A stretch of DNA of 64,000 nucleotides from Plantactinospora endophytica. GTDB taxonomy: Bacteria > Actinomycetota > Actinomycetes > Mycobacteriales > Micromonosporaceae. The stretch is taken from assembly GCF_016862915.1 (NCBI RefSeq), contig NZ_BONW01000044.1, positions 1 through 64,000 on the forward strand. The letters are read 5' to 3'. This document shows, piece by piece, positions 33,500 through 41,017 of this stretch; within the stretch, counting starts at the first letter, position 1; each line of letters begins with the position of its first letter. The translations under genes were made by a program, and so were the position numbers. Under the pieces are notes generated by a model. That model was not told the origin of the DNA. It saw nothing but the letters and a program-made list of their open reading frames with translations, and did no database searches.

Positions 33500-34621
33500 G
33501 TGGCTACGAAGCCCAACAGCAAGACCACCCGCACCGCTACCGACATCGCTGCCGAGAAGCTGACCGAGGCTCGGGCCCTGGTCGACCAGCGACGCACCGA
33601 GCATGAGCAGGCCGAGGAGACGCACGCCGAGCTGATCACGCGGTTAACCCGTGGCGACGCCAGCGTGAGCGCGCTCGACCTGGTAACCGCCGAGGCTGAG
33701 ATCACCCGTCTTGGCTACCTGGTCGAGGCTGCCCGGAAGGCAGTCACTCCGGCTGAGAAGGCGCTCGACTCCGCGCAAGCGATCGACTCGCCGACGCTGG
33801 CCCGGTTCGTTGCTGAGCGGATCGAGGCTGACCCGTTCGCCTTCGGGGTGTACGGCTTCCCGGTGACGGTCAACGCCGACGACCGGACCAAGCCGGGCGT
33901 GTACGTCAACCAGGCGACGGCGACCAAGACCGATCCGGGTACCGGCATCATCTCCGGCCACGTCGGCATCACGGTCGTCACGCCGAACGGCTCGCCGATC
34001 GATGGCGCTGCCGTGCTGGCCGGTCTGGCTGCCATCGAGCGGGCCGGCGCTGCGCTGGTGAACGCCAACGCCAGCCCGAGCCCTGACGGGGTGACCGTCG
34101 ATGTTCGGCTGACCGACGTCAAGCCGGACATGCCGACCCTGACGGCCGACATCGACAGCAACGCTCTGCGGAACTTCGCCCTGGACCTGATCGAGAACAT
34201 CACCAAGCAGGGCGGCTGGTCCAGCCGGGGCGACAGTGACCCGTACGGCGGTGGCCTGTACGGCGGTAGCGGTCTCTGGGATCGCGGAACGAGCGTCAGG
34301 CGGATCCTGTCTGGGCTCGACACCGTGACCGTCACCAGTCAAGGGCGAGACGGCGACCAGGAGCAGCGCACCGTGCGGGTTGTCTTCGACCTGTCGTCTC
34401 GGCAGTTCGGCGCCCGTGACCTGAGCGAGTTCACCCGGACCAGCATCGGCAACCTGGTCGGCGAGATGGCGGCCGGTATCGGCCGGATCGAGGCTGCCCG
34501 CGTGGTGAGCGGGGAGCCGACCATCGAGAAACCAACCCCTGGCCGGGAGTTCAGCGACTCCGCCAAGTCCGGAGTGCGGTTGGTCGTCGAGGTTGACGCT
34601 GTCGCCCGGATCGCCGGCTGA
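33500..34621 (+). CDS. Unknown 373-residue protein with N-terminal coiled coil
   Basis: The N-terminal about 100 residues form a coiled coil (DIAAEKLTEARALVDQRRTE, AEAEITRLGYLVEAARKAVT). A beta-rich region (VYGFPVTVNADDRTKPGVYV, ADIDSNALRNFALDLIENIT) and a Gly-rich loop (YGGGLYGGSGLWDRG) follow. The C-terminus is alpha/beta. A GGAGG ribosome site precedes the GTG. It is the largest unknown protein of the element and ends before a hairpin. It might be structural or DNA-binding, but I cannot tell which. Confidence 0.65.
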   Translation: MATKPNSKTTRTATDIAAEKLTEARALVDQRRTEHEQAEETHAELITRLTRGDASVSALDLVTAEAEITRLGYLVEAARKAVTPAEKALDSAQAIDSPTLARFVAERIEADPFAFGVYGFPVTVNADDRTKPGVYVNQATATKTDPGTGIISGHVGITVVTPNGSPIDGAAVLAGLAAIERAGAALVNANASPSPDGVTVDVRLTDVKPDMPTLTADIDSNALRNFALDLIENITKQGGWSSRGDSDPYGGGLYGGSGLWDRGTSVRRILSGLDTVTVTSQGRDGDQEQRTVRVVFDLSSRQFGARDLSEFTRTSIGNLVGEMAAGIGRIEAARVVSGEPTIEKPTPGREFSDSAKSGVRLVVEVDAVARIAG

Positions 34622-34635
34622 CAAGACCATGATGG

Positions 34636-34669
34636 GGCGGGGTGCTGGGTGCGATCCCGGTGCCCCGCC
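34636..34669 (+). terminator. Hairpin after the central element operon
   Basis: GGCGGGG (34636-34642) pairs with CCCCGCC (34663-34669), with an inner GGG/CCC pair. It lies just after the stop of the 373-residue protein gene. The remaining bases up to 34888 show no gene. Confidence 0.5.
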
Positions 34670-34888
34670 TTCGGCGTATCCGGCGGCCGACCCTGCAACA
34701 GTGGCACGTTTCGACACCATCTCAACCAGCATCTGCCCTGCTCAAGGCCGAGATACCCCGATCCGAGCGACTTCGGAACCGTGGCAAGATCTCAGCCGCT
34801 AAGACGTGGCGGTAGCGAAGCCCCGGCCGAGGGGGTCATACCCCCAGGTTGCTCGGGCGGAGTGGGCGCCCTGTGGTTGGATCGCCTC

Positions 34889-35449
34889 ATGACGTCACCA
34901 GGGCTGTCAACCGCAACACAGTTGCCTGCGCTGATCGTGATCTCGGACCTGGGTAAACCCAGCGTCCTGGATGTCGCGGACTACTTCACGTCAATCGGCG
35001 GACTCTGGGCGTGGGCATGGGAAGTTGCTCTGGACGTGACACCCGATGAGGCGAATGACCTGGTTGAGTATCAGAATTGGGCCGTCGAACCGGAGCAACC
35101 AGAACTTCTGGCTACCTCGATCCGTCTCGGAAGTCCATTAGAGTCGGTCTTAACGACTGCCGTTGACAACTATCTGCCGATCGCCTACAGCGTTACTGGC
35201 ATAGCTGTCGTTGAGCGTGTTATTCGTCTGATCATGGATTGGCAGGCGCATCGGCAGACCCTATCGCTGCAACGGCGCGAGATGGACACACAAGAGGCCG
35301 AGGAGGCGATGCGGGAGGCAGCAGGCGCCGAATTGCGGCCTCGACGGAGTGGCAGTAGCCAACTTCGGCGGACTGAGACCGCGATCGTCCGGCTAGCGCG
35401 ACACCGGATCATCGAGGTGCGTCGCGAGGACGGAGGCGAGGGGGCTTGA
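34889..35449 (+). CDS. Unknown 186-residue protein, atypical composition (possible cargo)
   Basis: The gene is notably less GC-rich than its neighbours, a sign of separate origin. It has a hydrophobic stretch (YLPIAYSVTGIAVVERVIRL) followed by a charged helical part (LSLQRREMDTQEAEEAMREA). This looks like a membrane-bound or membrane-adjacent protein with a helical arm. I chose ATG 34889. The longer frame from 34649 has no ribosome site. Its stop overlaps the next start, so the two form a pair. Confidence 0.6.
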   Translation: MTSPGLSTATQLPALIVISDLGKPSVLDVADYFTSIGGLWAWAWEVALDVTPDEANDLVEYQNWAVEPEQPELLATSIRLGSPLESVLTTAVDNYLPIAYSVTGIAVVERVIRLIMDWQAHRQTLSLQRREMDTQEAEEAMREAAGAELRPRRSGSSQLRRTETAIVRLARHRIIEVRREDGGEGA

Positions 35450-35856
35450 TGTCAGAGCACGACAGCCAACCAGTGATTTCTGAGCGGAAAAACGGGGATC
35501 GGCTGATCGGCATCGCCGGTCCGTTGGCTCAAGACCTGTACGACCAGGGCACTCCACCTGTGCACGGACTCGCCAGCAAACCTGTGCCGTCGCCCCGCGT
35601 CGCCGACGTGCGGATAGGGGACCGGCTACGAGTGGAGCGGGTAGGCGATCAGTGGACCGTGCGGGACCGTGAGGGGCAGCTCGGCATCCTGCGTTGGCGA
35701 CGGGCCGACGACGGCAGGCGGCACGCAGTGACGGGCAAGGTTGTCCGGCTACCGCACGCGGGCACCCTGCATGTACAACGGCTCGTCATCGACCCGCAAG
35801 GCGCGGTGAAGGACATCGGCGGGTACGTCGAACCGGAGCAGACTCCCGGTCGCTGA
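35449..35856 (+). CDS. Unknown 135-residue protein, partner of the preceding gene
   Basis: The ATG overlaps the previous stop (TTGATG). The second half is beta-rich and basic (VADVRIGDRLRVERVGDQWT, GKVVRLPHAGTLHVQRLVID), like a small OB- or SH3-like barrel. No signal peptide is seen. The function is unknown. Confidence 0.55.
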   Translation: MSEHDSQPVISERKNGDRLIGIAGPLAQDLYDQGTPPVHGLASKPVPSPRVADVRIGDRLRVERVGDQWTVRDREGQLGILRWRRADDGRRHAVTGKVVRLPHAGTLHVQRLVIDPQGAVKDIGGYVEPEQTPGR

Positions 35857-35914
35857 CCAAGGGTGAGGAAGGCAGGGCCGAAAGGGTCACGTCCCCAGGG
35901 CGAATCAGGCTCGT

Positions 35915-36481
35915 TCACACCTTCGCGGACACCTCTGGCGGTTCATCCTCATCGGGTCGCTGCGGAAGAACGAATCGATGGGTCCAGTCCACTCTTCCAA
36001 GGCGAGGCTTCATCGACTCGTGTTTTTCGAGGAACAGACGAAGCGAGGAATTATCCCATGCCTTTAAGTGATCATCGTAGTACACAGTTAGAAGATTTTG
36101 CAGCGAAGACACCTCATGCTGCGCGCCGTGAAGCGCTTTGTCGGCAGACTGCGCGCTCCGCTCAACACCCCTGAGCCGTTCACTCTCCTCAACACTCGCA
36201 GCCCTTGTCTTTTCAAGCTCTAGGCGCAATTCTTCGTTCTCGCGCTTCGCTACGGCCAACTCTTCTTGCACGCGATCAAGGCTATCCGTAAGGCGGGTCA
36301 TCATGGTGTCAGCAACCTGTACCGCCTTTTCGGCTATGTTGATCTTCTTCTCTCGCCGATTAAGCAGATGACCGACCAGCAATGAAATCAACGTGCCCAA
36401 GCCAAGGGCAGTCGCAATCGCAACACCTATGGCAACCTTCTCGGCCGTAGTCACGTCGCCTGCCCTCGTCAGCTCTGGCAC
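35915..36481 (-). CDS. Membrane-anchored coiled-coil protein, atypical composition (possible cargo)
   Basis: This 188-residue protein has one N-terminal membrane helix (VAIGVAIATALGLGTLISLL) and a long coiled coil (about 50-125: LTDSLDRVQEELAVAKRENE, ELRLELEKTRAASVEESERL). A basic/aromatic C-terminal domain follows (YYDDHLKAWDNSSLRLFLEK). The DNA is much less GC-rich than the host, with AT-rich codons that are rare elsewhere here, so it was probably acquired separately. It stands alone on the minus strand. Entry exclusion or a defence role would fit such a cargo gene, but nothing proves it. Confidence 0.6.
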   Translation of the reverse strand: MPELTRAGDVTTAEKVAIGVAIATALGLGTLISLLVGHLLNRREKKINIAEKAVQVADTMMTRLTDSLDRVQEELAVAKRENEELRLELEKTRAASVEESERLRGVERSAQSADKALHGAQHEVSSLQNLLTVYYDDHLKAWDNSSLRLFLEKHESMKPRLGRVDWTHRFVLPQRPDEDEPPEVSAKV

Positions 36482-36638
36482 CTAGCCGAGCAGACTACCA
36501 ACACATGCCCATCCCGCGATCCTCGGAACGGGCGGCCGGTAAAGCCGATCATGTCGGGTCGTGTCCTACACCAACCACGCTCTGCCCACCGTCTGCGAGT
36601 CCCCACGCCAACGGGAGTTGCCGAGCCGGGCTCAGTGG

Positions 36639-37256
36639 TTAGCGCGACAGGCTCGCGCTGGCCAGCTTGCTTCGCCGGTACGCGGACACGGTCGGATCAC
36701 CCGTCAACCAGTACCGCCAGGGCCAGTCATGCGCCCGGCTGACACCGACCCTCGGTCCAGATGAGACAGCCGCAGGCGGGCGGGCAGGCGGAGCCAACAC
36801 CAGCGATCCGCCGTCGAGCAGGTGCGCGCCGCTGTGCTGGGTTGTCAGCGCCAACGATTGACCCAGGTTGCCGGGACCACGGGCGAGCGACCGCAGAGCA
36901 ACGTGCTCACCTCGGCGATGCTGCGCCAGGTCGACCCCCTCGACTACCCGACCAGCCCTGAGCAGGACAGCCGACGCGTCACCCTCGGTGCCGGTGACCA
37001 CGTTGGCGCAGAAGTGCAGCCCGTGCGACAGGTAGACGTACAGCCGTCCGGCCGGACCGAACATGACGGCGTTGCGGGCAGTCTGACCACGCCACGCATG
37101 CGAGGCGGGATCGGTCTCGCCCGCGTACGCCTCGGTCTCGGTCAGCTCGACGGTGACCACGCCGTCAGGTGTGTGATGGGTGAGCGTCCAGCCGATCAGC
37201 GCAGGGGCGACCAGGGGGGCGGGTTGCGCCAGGATGGCGAGCGGATCAGGCGACAA
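36639..37256 (-). CDS. mpg: Complete 3-methyladenine DNA glycosylase carried by the element
   Basis: This base-excision repair enzyme removes alkylated purines. It has 205 residues, complete for the family: the catalytic Glu region VELTETEAYAGETDPASHAW, then VMFGPAGRLYVYLSHG, LHFCANVVTG, and the C-terminal GVSRAHDWPWRYWLTGDPTV. I start it at TTG 37256, with GGAGG 9 bases upstream. This puts its start 11 bases inside the integrase gene. It replaces the function of the host gene that the element breaks. At the position matching the host att site its sequence is changed, so it lacks the TGCCG target. Confidence 0.92.
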   Translation of the reverse strand: MSPDPLAILAQPAPLVAPALIGWTLTHHTPDGVVTVELTETEAYAGETDPASHAWRGQTARNAVMFGPAGRLYVYLSHGLHFCANVVTGTEGDASAVLLRAGRVVEGVDLAQHRRGEHVALRSLARGPGNLGQSLALTTQHSGAHLLDGGSLVLAPPARPPAAVSSGPRVGVSRAHDWPWRYWLTGDPTVSAYRRSKLASASLSR

Positions 37257-38664
37257 CGGGTGAACCCTCCCGAGTCTCGGTCTGCGGCATCCGCCAGGTG
37301 AGCTGAACGTCTTCACCCCGAGGCAGCCTGGCACCCTTGCGGCGAGGCATCAGGCGGATCGACTCGCACGCGGTCTCGATAATCGTGCGTACCCGCTCGG
37401 TCTCCATCTGGTCGATGGCTTCCCACACGGACTCGATGTCCGACAGGTCGACACCAACCCGCGCTGTCGCGATCTCGGCGAGGCGATCACGGATCTCGGT
37501 CAGCCGGCTGTCTGCCGCAGCAGTACCGGCGGCAAGCGCAGCCTGGTCGACCGTGCCAGCGACGAACAACTCAGCCAGTGACTGCTTCCGGGCGAGTACG
37601 GCGGACTCTTCTACCCGCAGTTGCGTCGACTCCTGCTCGGCTTCCTGGTCGACAGGCTGAACGTTCCACTGGTCCGCTTGGTTGATCAGCCGGCGCAACA
37701 CGTAGGAGTCGAGCCAGTCGGCAGGGATGGTGATACACCGACCTTCCCGGCAGGTGTAGATCCGGTACCGCTCGCCTGCCTGGTTCTGCTTGGACCAGCC
37801 TTGCGACGCCTTCCCGCCACACCGCGAGCAGGTCGCTACACCTACCAGCAACCCCTTGCGCCTGCCACCCCCGCCCGTGTTGCGGCTGGGCTCTGACAGG
37901 TGACGGACGGTCGCGCGGTACACATCCTCAGGAACGATCGGTTCCCACGTCGCGGGGTTGCCAGTCTCTGCCCCGTTGTACGTGAGGATGGCAGCGTTCC
38001 GCTCGCACATAAGGACATGCCTCAGGTTGGAGGAACGCCAACGGTTGCCCTTCGGGGTGAGGATGCCGGCAGCGTTCCACCTGGCAGCGATCGAGTAGAC
38101 CGACTGCCCCGTCAGAACATCCGCGTACGCCTGCCGCAACGGCTCAGCCTCGCTCTGCCGGTGATCCCCGTTCCGCTCGAACCCGAACGGGCGAACGGTC
38201 CACCAGGGGCGGCCGGTTTGTACCCGCTGGTGTTGCGCTGCCTTCTGCCGGGCGGACTTGATCTCGACCTCTTGCCGTGCGGCGCTGCCGAGGATGCGAG
38301 CGAGGAACCGACCGTTCGGCGTCGACAAGTCCAACTCTCCGGACACCGTCGCCAGCGTGACTCCGGTCCGCTCGGTGAGGTCGACCAGGTCTTCAAGGTC
38401 TCGCAGGTTCCGGTACATCCGGTCGACCTGCCAGGCAACGACAACGTCAACGGCACCCGAGGTGATCAGGTCGAGCACCTGCCGCCAGCCTGGCCGAACC
38501 TTGCGGGTAGAGGCTGAGACCGAGTTGTCGACGATCACCGCAGTGACCTGCCAGCCTCGCTGCTCACACAACTCTCGGCATGCCTGTTCCTGCCGGGCTA
38601 CGCCCAACCCCTCGCCGGTGGCGTCCAGCGAGATACGCGCGTAAATCACAGCCCGTTTGCCCAT
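37246..38664 (-). CDS. int: Large serine integrase
   Basis: This site-specific recombinase inserts and excises the element. It has 472 residues. The catalytic domain starts VIYARISLDATGEG with the nucleophile Ser12, followed by VVVAWQVDRMYRNLRDLEDL. The recombinase domain (about 155-270) includes FGFERNG and SIAARWNAAGILTPKG. A zinc ribbon has paired Cys in TCSRCGG and CREGRC, and a coiled coil (about 340-400) follows. It lies 31 bases inside the right end, reading inward, the normal place for an integrase gene. Its 3' end overlaps the element mpg start. Confidence 0.95.
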   Translation of the reverse strand: MGKRAVIYARISLDATGEGLGVARQEQACRELCEQRGWQVTAVIVDNSVSASTRKVRPGWRQVLDLITSGAVDVVVAWQVDRMYRNLRDLEDLVDLTERTGVTLATVSGELDLSTPNGRFLARILGSAARQEVEIKSARQKAAQHQRVQTGRPWWTVRPFGFERNGDHRQSEAEPLRQAYADVLTGQSVYSIAARWNAAGILTPKGNRWRSSNLRHVLMCERNAAILTYNGAETGNPATWEPIVPEDVYRATVRHLSEPSRNTGGGGRRKGLLVGVATCSRCGGKASQGWSKQNQAGERYRIYTCREGRCITIPADWLDSYVLRRLINQADQWNVQPVDQEAEQESTQLRVEESAVLARKQSLAELFVAGTVDQAALAAGTAAADSRLTEIRDRLAEIATARVGVDLSDIESVWEAIDQMETERVRTIIETACESIRLMPRRKGARLPRGEDVQLTWRMPQTETREGSPVVA

Positions 38665-38695
38665 CGTGCTATCCTACATGCTCACGGACAGACCT

Positions 38696-38700
38696 TGCCG
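38696..38700. other. Right attachment site of the integrative element (core TGCCG)
   Basis: Element sequence GACAGACCT-TGCCG meets host sequence TAGGTGAAG. The reconstructed circular attP reads ACCTTGCCGCAAGCC, centred on the perfect 11-base palindrome CTTGC-C-GCAAG, which fits a serine integrase site. Confidence 0.8.
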
Positions 38701-38930
38701 TAGGTGAAGTACGCGTAGGCGTACCCGGCCGGCCCGAACATCACCGAGTTGCGTGGCGTACGCCCCCGGTGCGCGTGCGACGCCGGGTCCCCGCCACTGC
38801 CGGCGTACGCCTCCACCTCGGTGAGCCGGACGGTGACGCCGCCGGCCGAGAGGGTGGCGCCGAGCAGCCCGCGCGCCGCCGGTACCACCGGGCCGGCCAG
38901 CAGGGCGGCGAACTCCTCGACCCGCGTCAT
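38696..38930 (-). pseudogene. mpg: 5' half of host 3-methyladenine DNA glycosylase, split by the element
   Basis: This codes the first 78 residues: [20 protein letters not shown], the catalytic region [20 protein letters not shown], and [16 protein letters not shown]. It then reads four element codons (KVCP) and stops at about 38682. It keeps the host promoter and start, so a short inactive product may be made. The 3' half is at 25528-25906. Confidence 0.93.
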
Positions 38931-39007
38931 CCGGCTAGGACATCACGGTCCGGTGGCCGGGCCTCGGCCGGGGTGGGCAGCACCGGAACCGTTGGCGCTG
39001 TCCGGCG

Positions 39008-39077
39008 TGCTCCGCCGACCCGACACTCAGGTGCCGACGGACTGCTCCGCCGACCCGACGCTCAGGTGGCGACGGGC
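39008..39077. repeat. 35-bp tandem duplication at the end of the PH-like gene
   Basis: TCCGCCGACCCGAC begins at 39011 and again at 39046, with neighbouring bases also matching, so the unit is 35 bases. The period is not a multiple of three, and the stop codon of the gene (39027) lies in the second, frame-shifted copy. The duplication has therefore created or moved the end of the protein. Confidence 0.85.
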
Positions 39078-39692
39078 CAGGGCGACGAAGCCGTCCGCGT
39101 CGTCGACGAAGAGGCGCAGTTCGTGCACGGGGTCGTCGGTGCCCTTCGGCACGGGCAGCACGGTCGGCTCGCGCAGCAGGACGTCGACACTGGTCTGGCT
39201 GGCGACGCCGACGCTGAGTACGACCCGGGTGTCGGTCCGCTCCACCTGGACGGCCCGGCTGGACGGCAGCGAGCGGTGCCGCCTGCGTACCGTCTCGATC
39301 GCCGTCCAGGGCAGCGTGAGGTCGAGCGAGATGCCGTTGCGGATCCGCACGCCCGAGTCGCCGAGCAGGTGGGGATGGACGCGCAGGCTGGCCAGCAGCC
39401 CGATCATCCAGAACAGTCCGTAGACGCCCACCACGGCGGCGATGATCCGGGCGATCTTCCAGGGCAGGATCAGGTCGAGGATCGGGATCTCGATCGCGGA
39501 GACCACGATGAAGACGATCAGCAGCGGCGTCACGACCCCCGCGTACCCGAAGGGCACCGTCCCGGCCGGGCCGGTCGGCCGGCGCGTTGTCCACCGAAAC
39601 AGACTGCGCCACATGCCCAGCTCGTAGACGGTGGCCTTGCGCAGCAGTGTCCAGACGGCGCGCAGGACCCGCGCGGCGGTGCTGCGGTTCAC
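39027..39692 (-). CDS. Membrane protein with PH-like domain
   Basis: This 221-residue protein has two helices (VVTPLLIVFIVVSAIEIPIL; IIAAVVGVYGLFWMIGLLAS) and then a PH-like beta domain (VRIRNGISLDLTLPWTAIET, VLSVGVASQTSVDVLLREPT). This architecture is widespread in actinomycetes without a firm role. The GTG start overlaps the MarR gene stop (GTGA), so the MarR protein probably controls it. The C-terminus has been altered by a 35-bp duplication. Confidence 0.7.
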   Translation of the reverse strand: MNRSTAARVLRAVWTLLRKATVYELGMWRSLFRWTTRRPTGPAGTVPFGYAGVVTPLLIVFIVVSAIEIPILDLILPWKIARIIAAVVGVYGLFWMIGLLASLRVHPHLLGDSGVRIRNGISLDLTLPWTAIETVRRRHRSLPSSRAVQVERTDTRVVLSVGVASQTSVDVLLREPTVLPVPKGTDDPVHELRLFVDDADGFVALARRHLSVGSAEQSVGT

Positions 39693-40156
39693 CGGTCCCC
39701 CTCGGAAGGTTGCTGCCGCGCCGGGTCGAGGCCGCGCAGCCGGTTCAGGATCTCGCCGAGCCCGGCGGTGAGGCAGTCGAGCCGCTCCGCCGGCATCTGC
39801 GCGAACAGCAGGTCGGCGAACTCCCGCTGGCCGTGCTCCATCGCCTCGACGGTCCGCAGGCCGCGCTCGGTGAAGGTGACCAGGGTCGCCCGCCGGTCCG
39901 TCGGGTGCGGCTGACGGCTGACGAACCCGGTCGCCTCCAGCCCGTCGACCAGCCCGGTGACGGTGCGGGCGCTCACCCGGAGCGCGGCGGCGAGGTCCCG
40001 CTGCGGCATCGGACCGTGCCGGCGCAGCTCCCAGAGCAGGTGCGTACGCGAGACGGTCAGCCCGTCCCGGGCCAGGCTCCGGGTCATGTCGTCGTTGATC
40101 AACACGACGAGTTCGAGGATCTGGTCGAGTGCGTTGATGCGTCTGTCACCAATCAT
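39689..40156 (-). CDS. MarR family transcriptional regulator
   Basis: This is a 155-residue winged-helix regulator: LTVSRTHLLWELRRHGPMPQ, RDLAAALRVSARTVTGLVDG and the wing FVSRQPHPTDRRATLVTFTE are classic MarR features. It is the first gene of a two-gene operon with the PH-like membrane protein. The upstream GTGAG/CTCAC inverted repeat is a likely autoregulatory site. Confidence 0.93.
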   Translation of the reverse strand: MIGDRRINALDQILELVVLINDDMTRSLARDGLTVSRTHLLWELRRHGPMPQRDLAAALRVSARTVTGLVDGLEATGFVSRQPHPTDRRATLVTFTERGLRTVEAMEHGQREFADLLFAQMPAERLDCLTAGLGEILNRLRGLDPARQQPSEGDR

Positions 40157-40170
40157 GTGCCTGCCACACC

Positions 40171-40185
40171 GTGAGTCATGCTCAC
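40171..40185 (-). promoter_or_regulatory. Probable MarR operator
   Basis: GTGAG-TCATG-CTCAC (40171-40185) is a perfect 5-bp inverted repeat 15 bases upstream of the marR start. Spacing and size fit a MarR-type site. The proof would be binding data. Confidence 0.5.
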
Positions 40186-40349
40186 TAGTTTGTCACAGCA
40201 CCGGTACGAGCGTCACCTCCCGGGCGACCGCCGGAGCGATGATTCATGGTGCTCAATTGCTCACTCGCTCGGGATCTCGGTCTCCGGCCTTGCAGGTTGC
40301 GATAGGCGAGGCAAAGGTAACTTTCAGTCGCCGAAATGGAGGACCCATC

Positions 40350-40520
40350 ATGTATGTCACCGCGGCAGGGCTCGCCGGGATGGCGTTGGGTTTCATCGCC
40401 GGCCTGTGCACCTACCGAACGTCCCGCCGCTGGTGCGCCGCGTGCGGCGGCAGCCTGAGCTGCCCGGCCTGCGCCAGTGTCGGCGTACGCCGGAACACCG
40501 CCGCCCGGCGGTTCCGATGA
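40350..40520 (+). CDS. Small membrane protein with two CxxC pairs
   Basis: This 56-residue protein has one helix (YVTAAGLAGMALGFIAGLCTY) and then CAACGGSLSCPAC, a likely zinc knuckle. The ATG at 40350 follows GGAGG (40338-40342) and its stop overlaps the next gene start by 4 bases, which supports a real small gene. The family is not known to me. Confidence 0.65.
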   Translation: MYVTAAGLAGMALGFIAGLCTYRTSRRWCAACGGSLSCPACASVGVRRNTAARRFR

Positions 40521-40978
40521 GCGCCACCCCGTCCGCGTCACCGAACGTGCCCCCGGGCACCGTGCTGGAACTCGCCAAGGAGGACTGGCGGTACGGCGGC
40601 CACCCGCTCCGGCTCAGAGTCGAGTTCGTCCGCCTCGACCTGTCGACGTACTACGACAACCAGTGGGTCTGGATCAGCGGGCAGCGCCTCGCCCAGGACG
40701 GCAGCCCGCTCGGTCACCTGGACGCCCTGGTCCGGGTCTCCGCGCTGTCCTGCCCGGGTGGCGACAACGGACGCGGGACCACGCCCGGGACGTCGGCCGA
40801 CGGCAGCCGTACCGCTGGTCGTCGCAACGCAACGATGCCTCGGACCGCGCCTCGACAGCGCACCCGGCAGGGCCGCGGCCGACGGTCGGGTGAGGTCGAC
40901 CGCGGCCCGGACCCGCAGGACGAGCCGCGGCAGGAGCGTCCCGGCGGCGAGAACCGCGAGAACCGAAGCCACCCGTAG
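40517..40978 (+). CDS. Conserved-looking unknown protein with disordered tail
   Basis: The first about 85 residues are globular (ELAKEDWRYGGHPLRLRVEF, DLSTYYDNQWVWISGQRL, GHLDALVRVSAL), a pattern that I associate with short unknown actinomycete proteins. The following about 65 residues are Arg/Gly/Pro-rich and look like read-through of unrelated sequence, so a frameshift or lost stop near 40750 is possible. The ATG overlaps the preceding stop (ATGA). Confidence 0.55.
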   Translation: MSATPSASPNVPPGTVLELAKEDWRYGGHPLRLRVEFVRLDLSTYYDNQWVWISGQRLAQDGSPLGHLDALVRVSALSCPGGDNGRGTTPGTSADGSRTAGRRNATMPRTAPRQRTRQGRGRRSGEVDRGPDPQDEPRQERPGGENRENRSHP

Positions 40979-41017
40979 CCGCGCCGTCGGCTAGCGGAGC
41001 AGAACCGCTCGCTCGGT

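Larger units (their letters stand above)
25907..38700. mobile_element. Integrative conjugative-type element (AICE-like), inserted in mpg
   Basis: The element is about 12.8 kb, bounded by TGCCG repeats inside the host mpg gene. It encodes a large serine integrase, an FtsK-like translocase of the kind that alone moves double-stranded DNA between mycelia in actinomycetes, a DUF2637 membrane protein, an AlpA/Xis-like protein and an HTH protein. It also has at least ten small unknown genes and an intact mpg copy. Base composition and wording differ from the host (less GC, no tandem gene-end repeats). No RepSA-like or primase-polymerase initiator is recognisable, so autonomous replication is open. 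Confidence 0.9.

Noticed and set aside
25907-38700. tRNA-targeted AICE with tyrosine integrase and RepSA
   Set aside because: There is no tRNA at either boundary, the recombinase is of the serine type, and no recognisable replication initiator is present.
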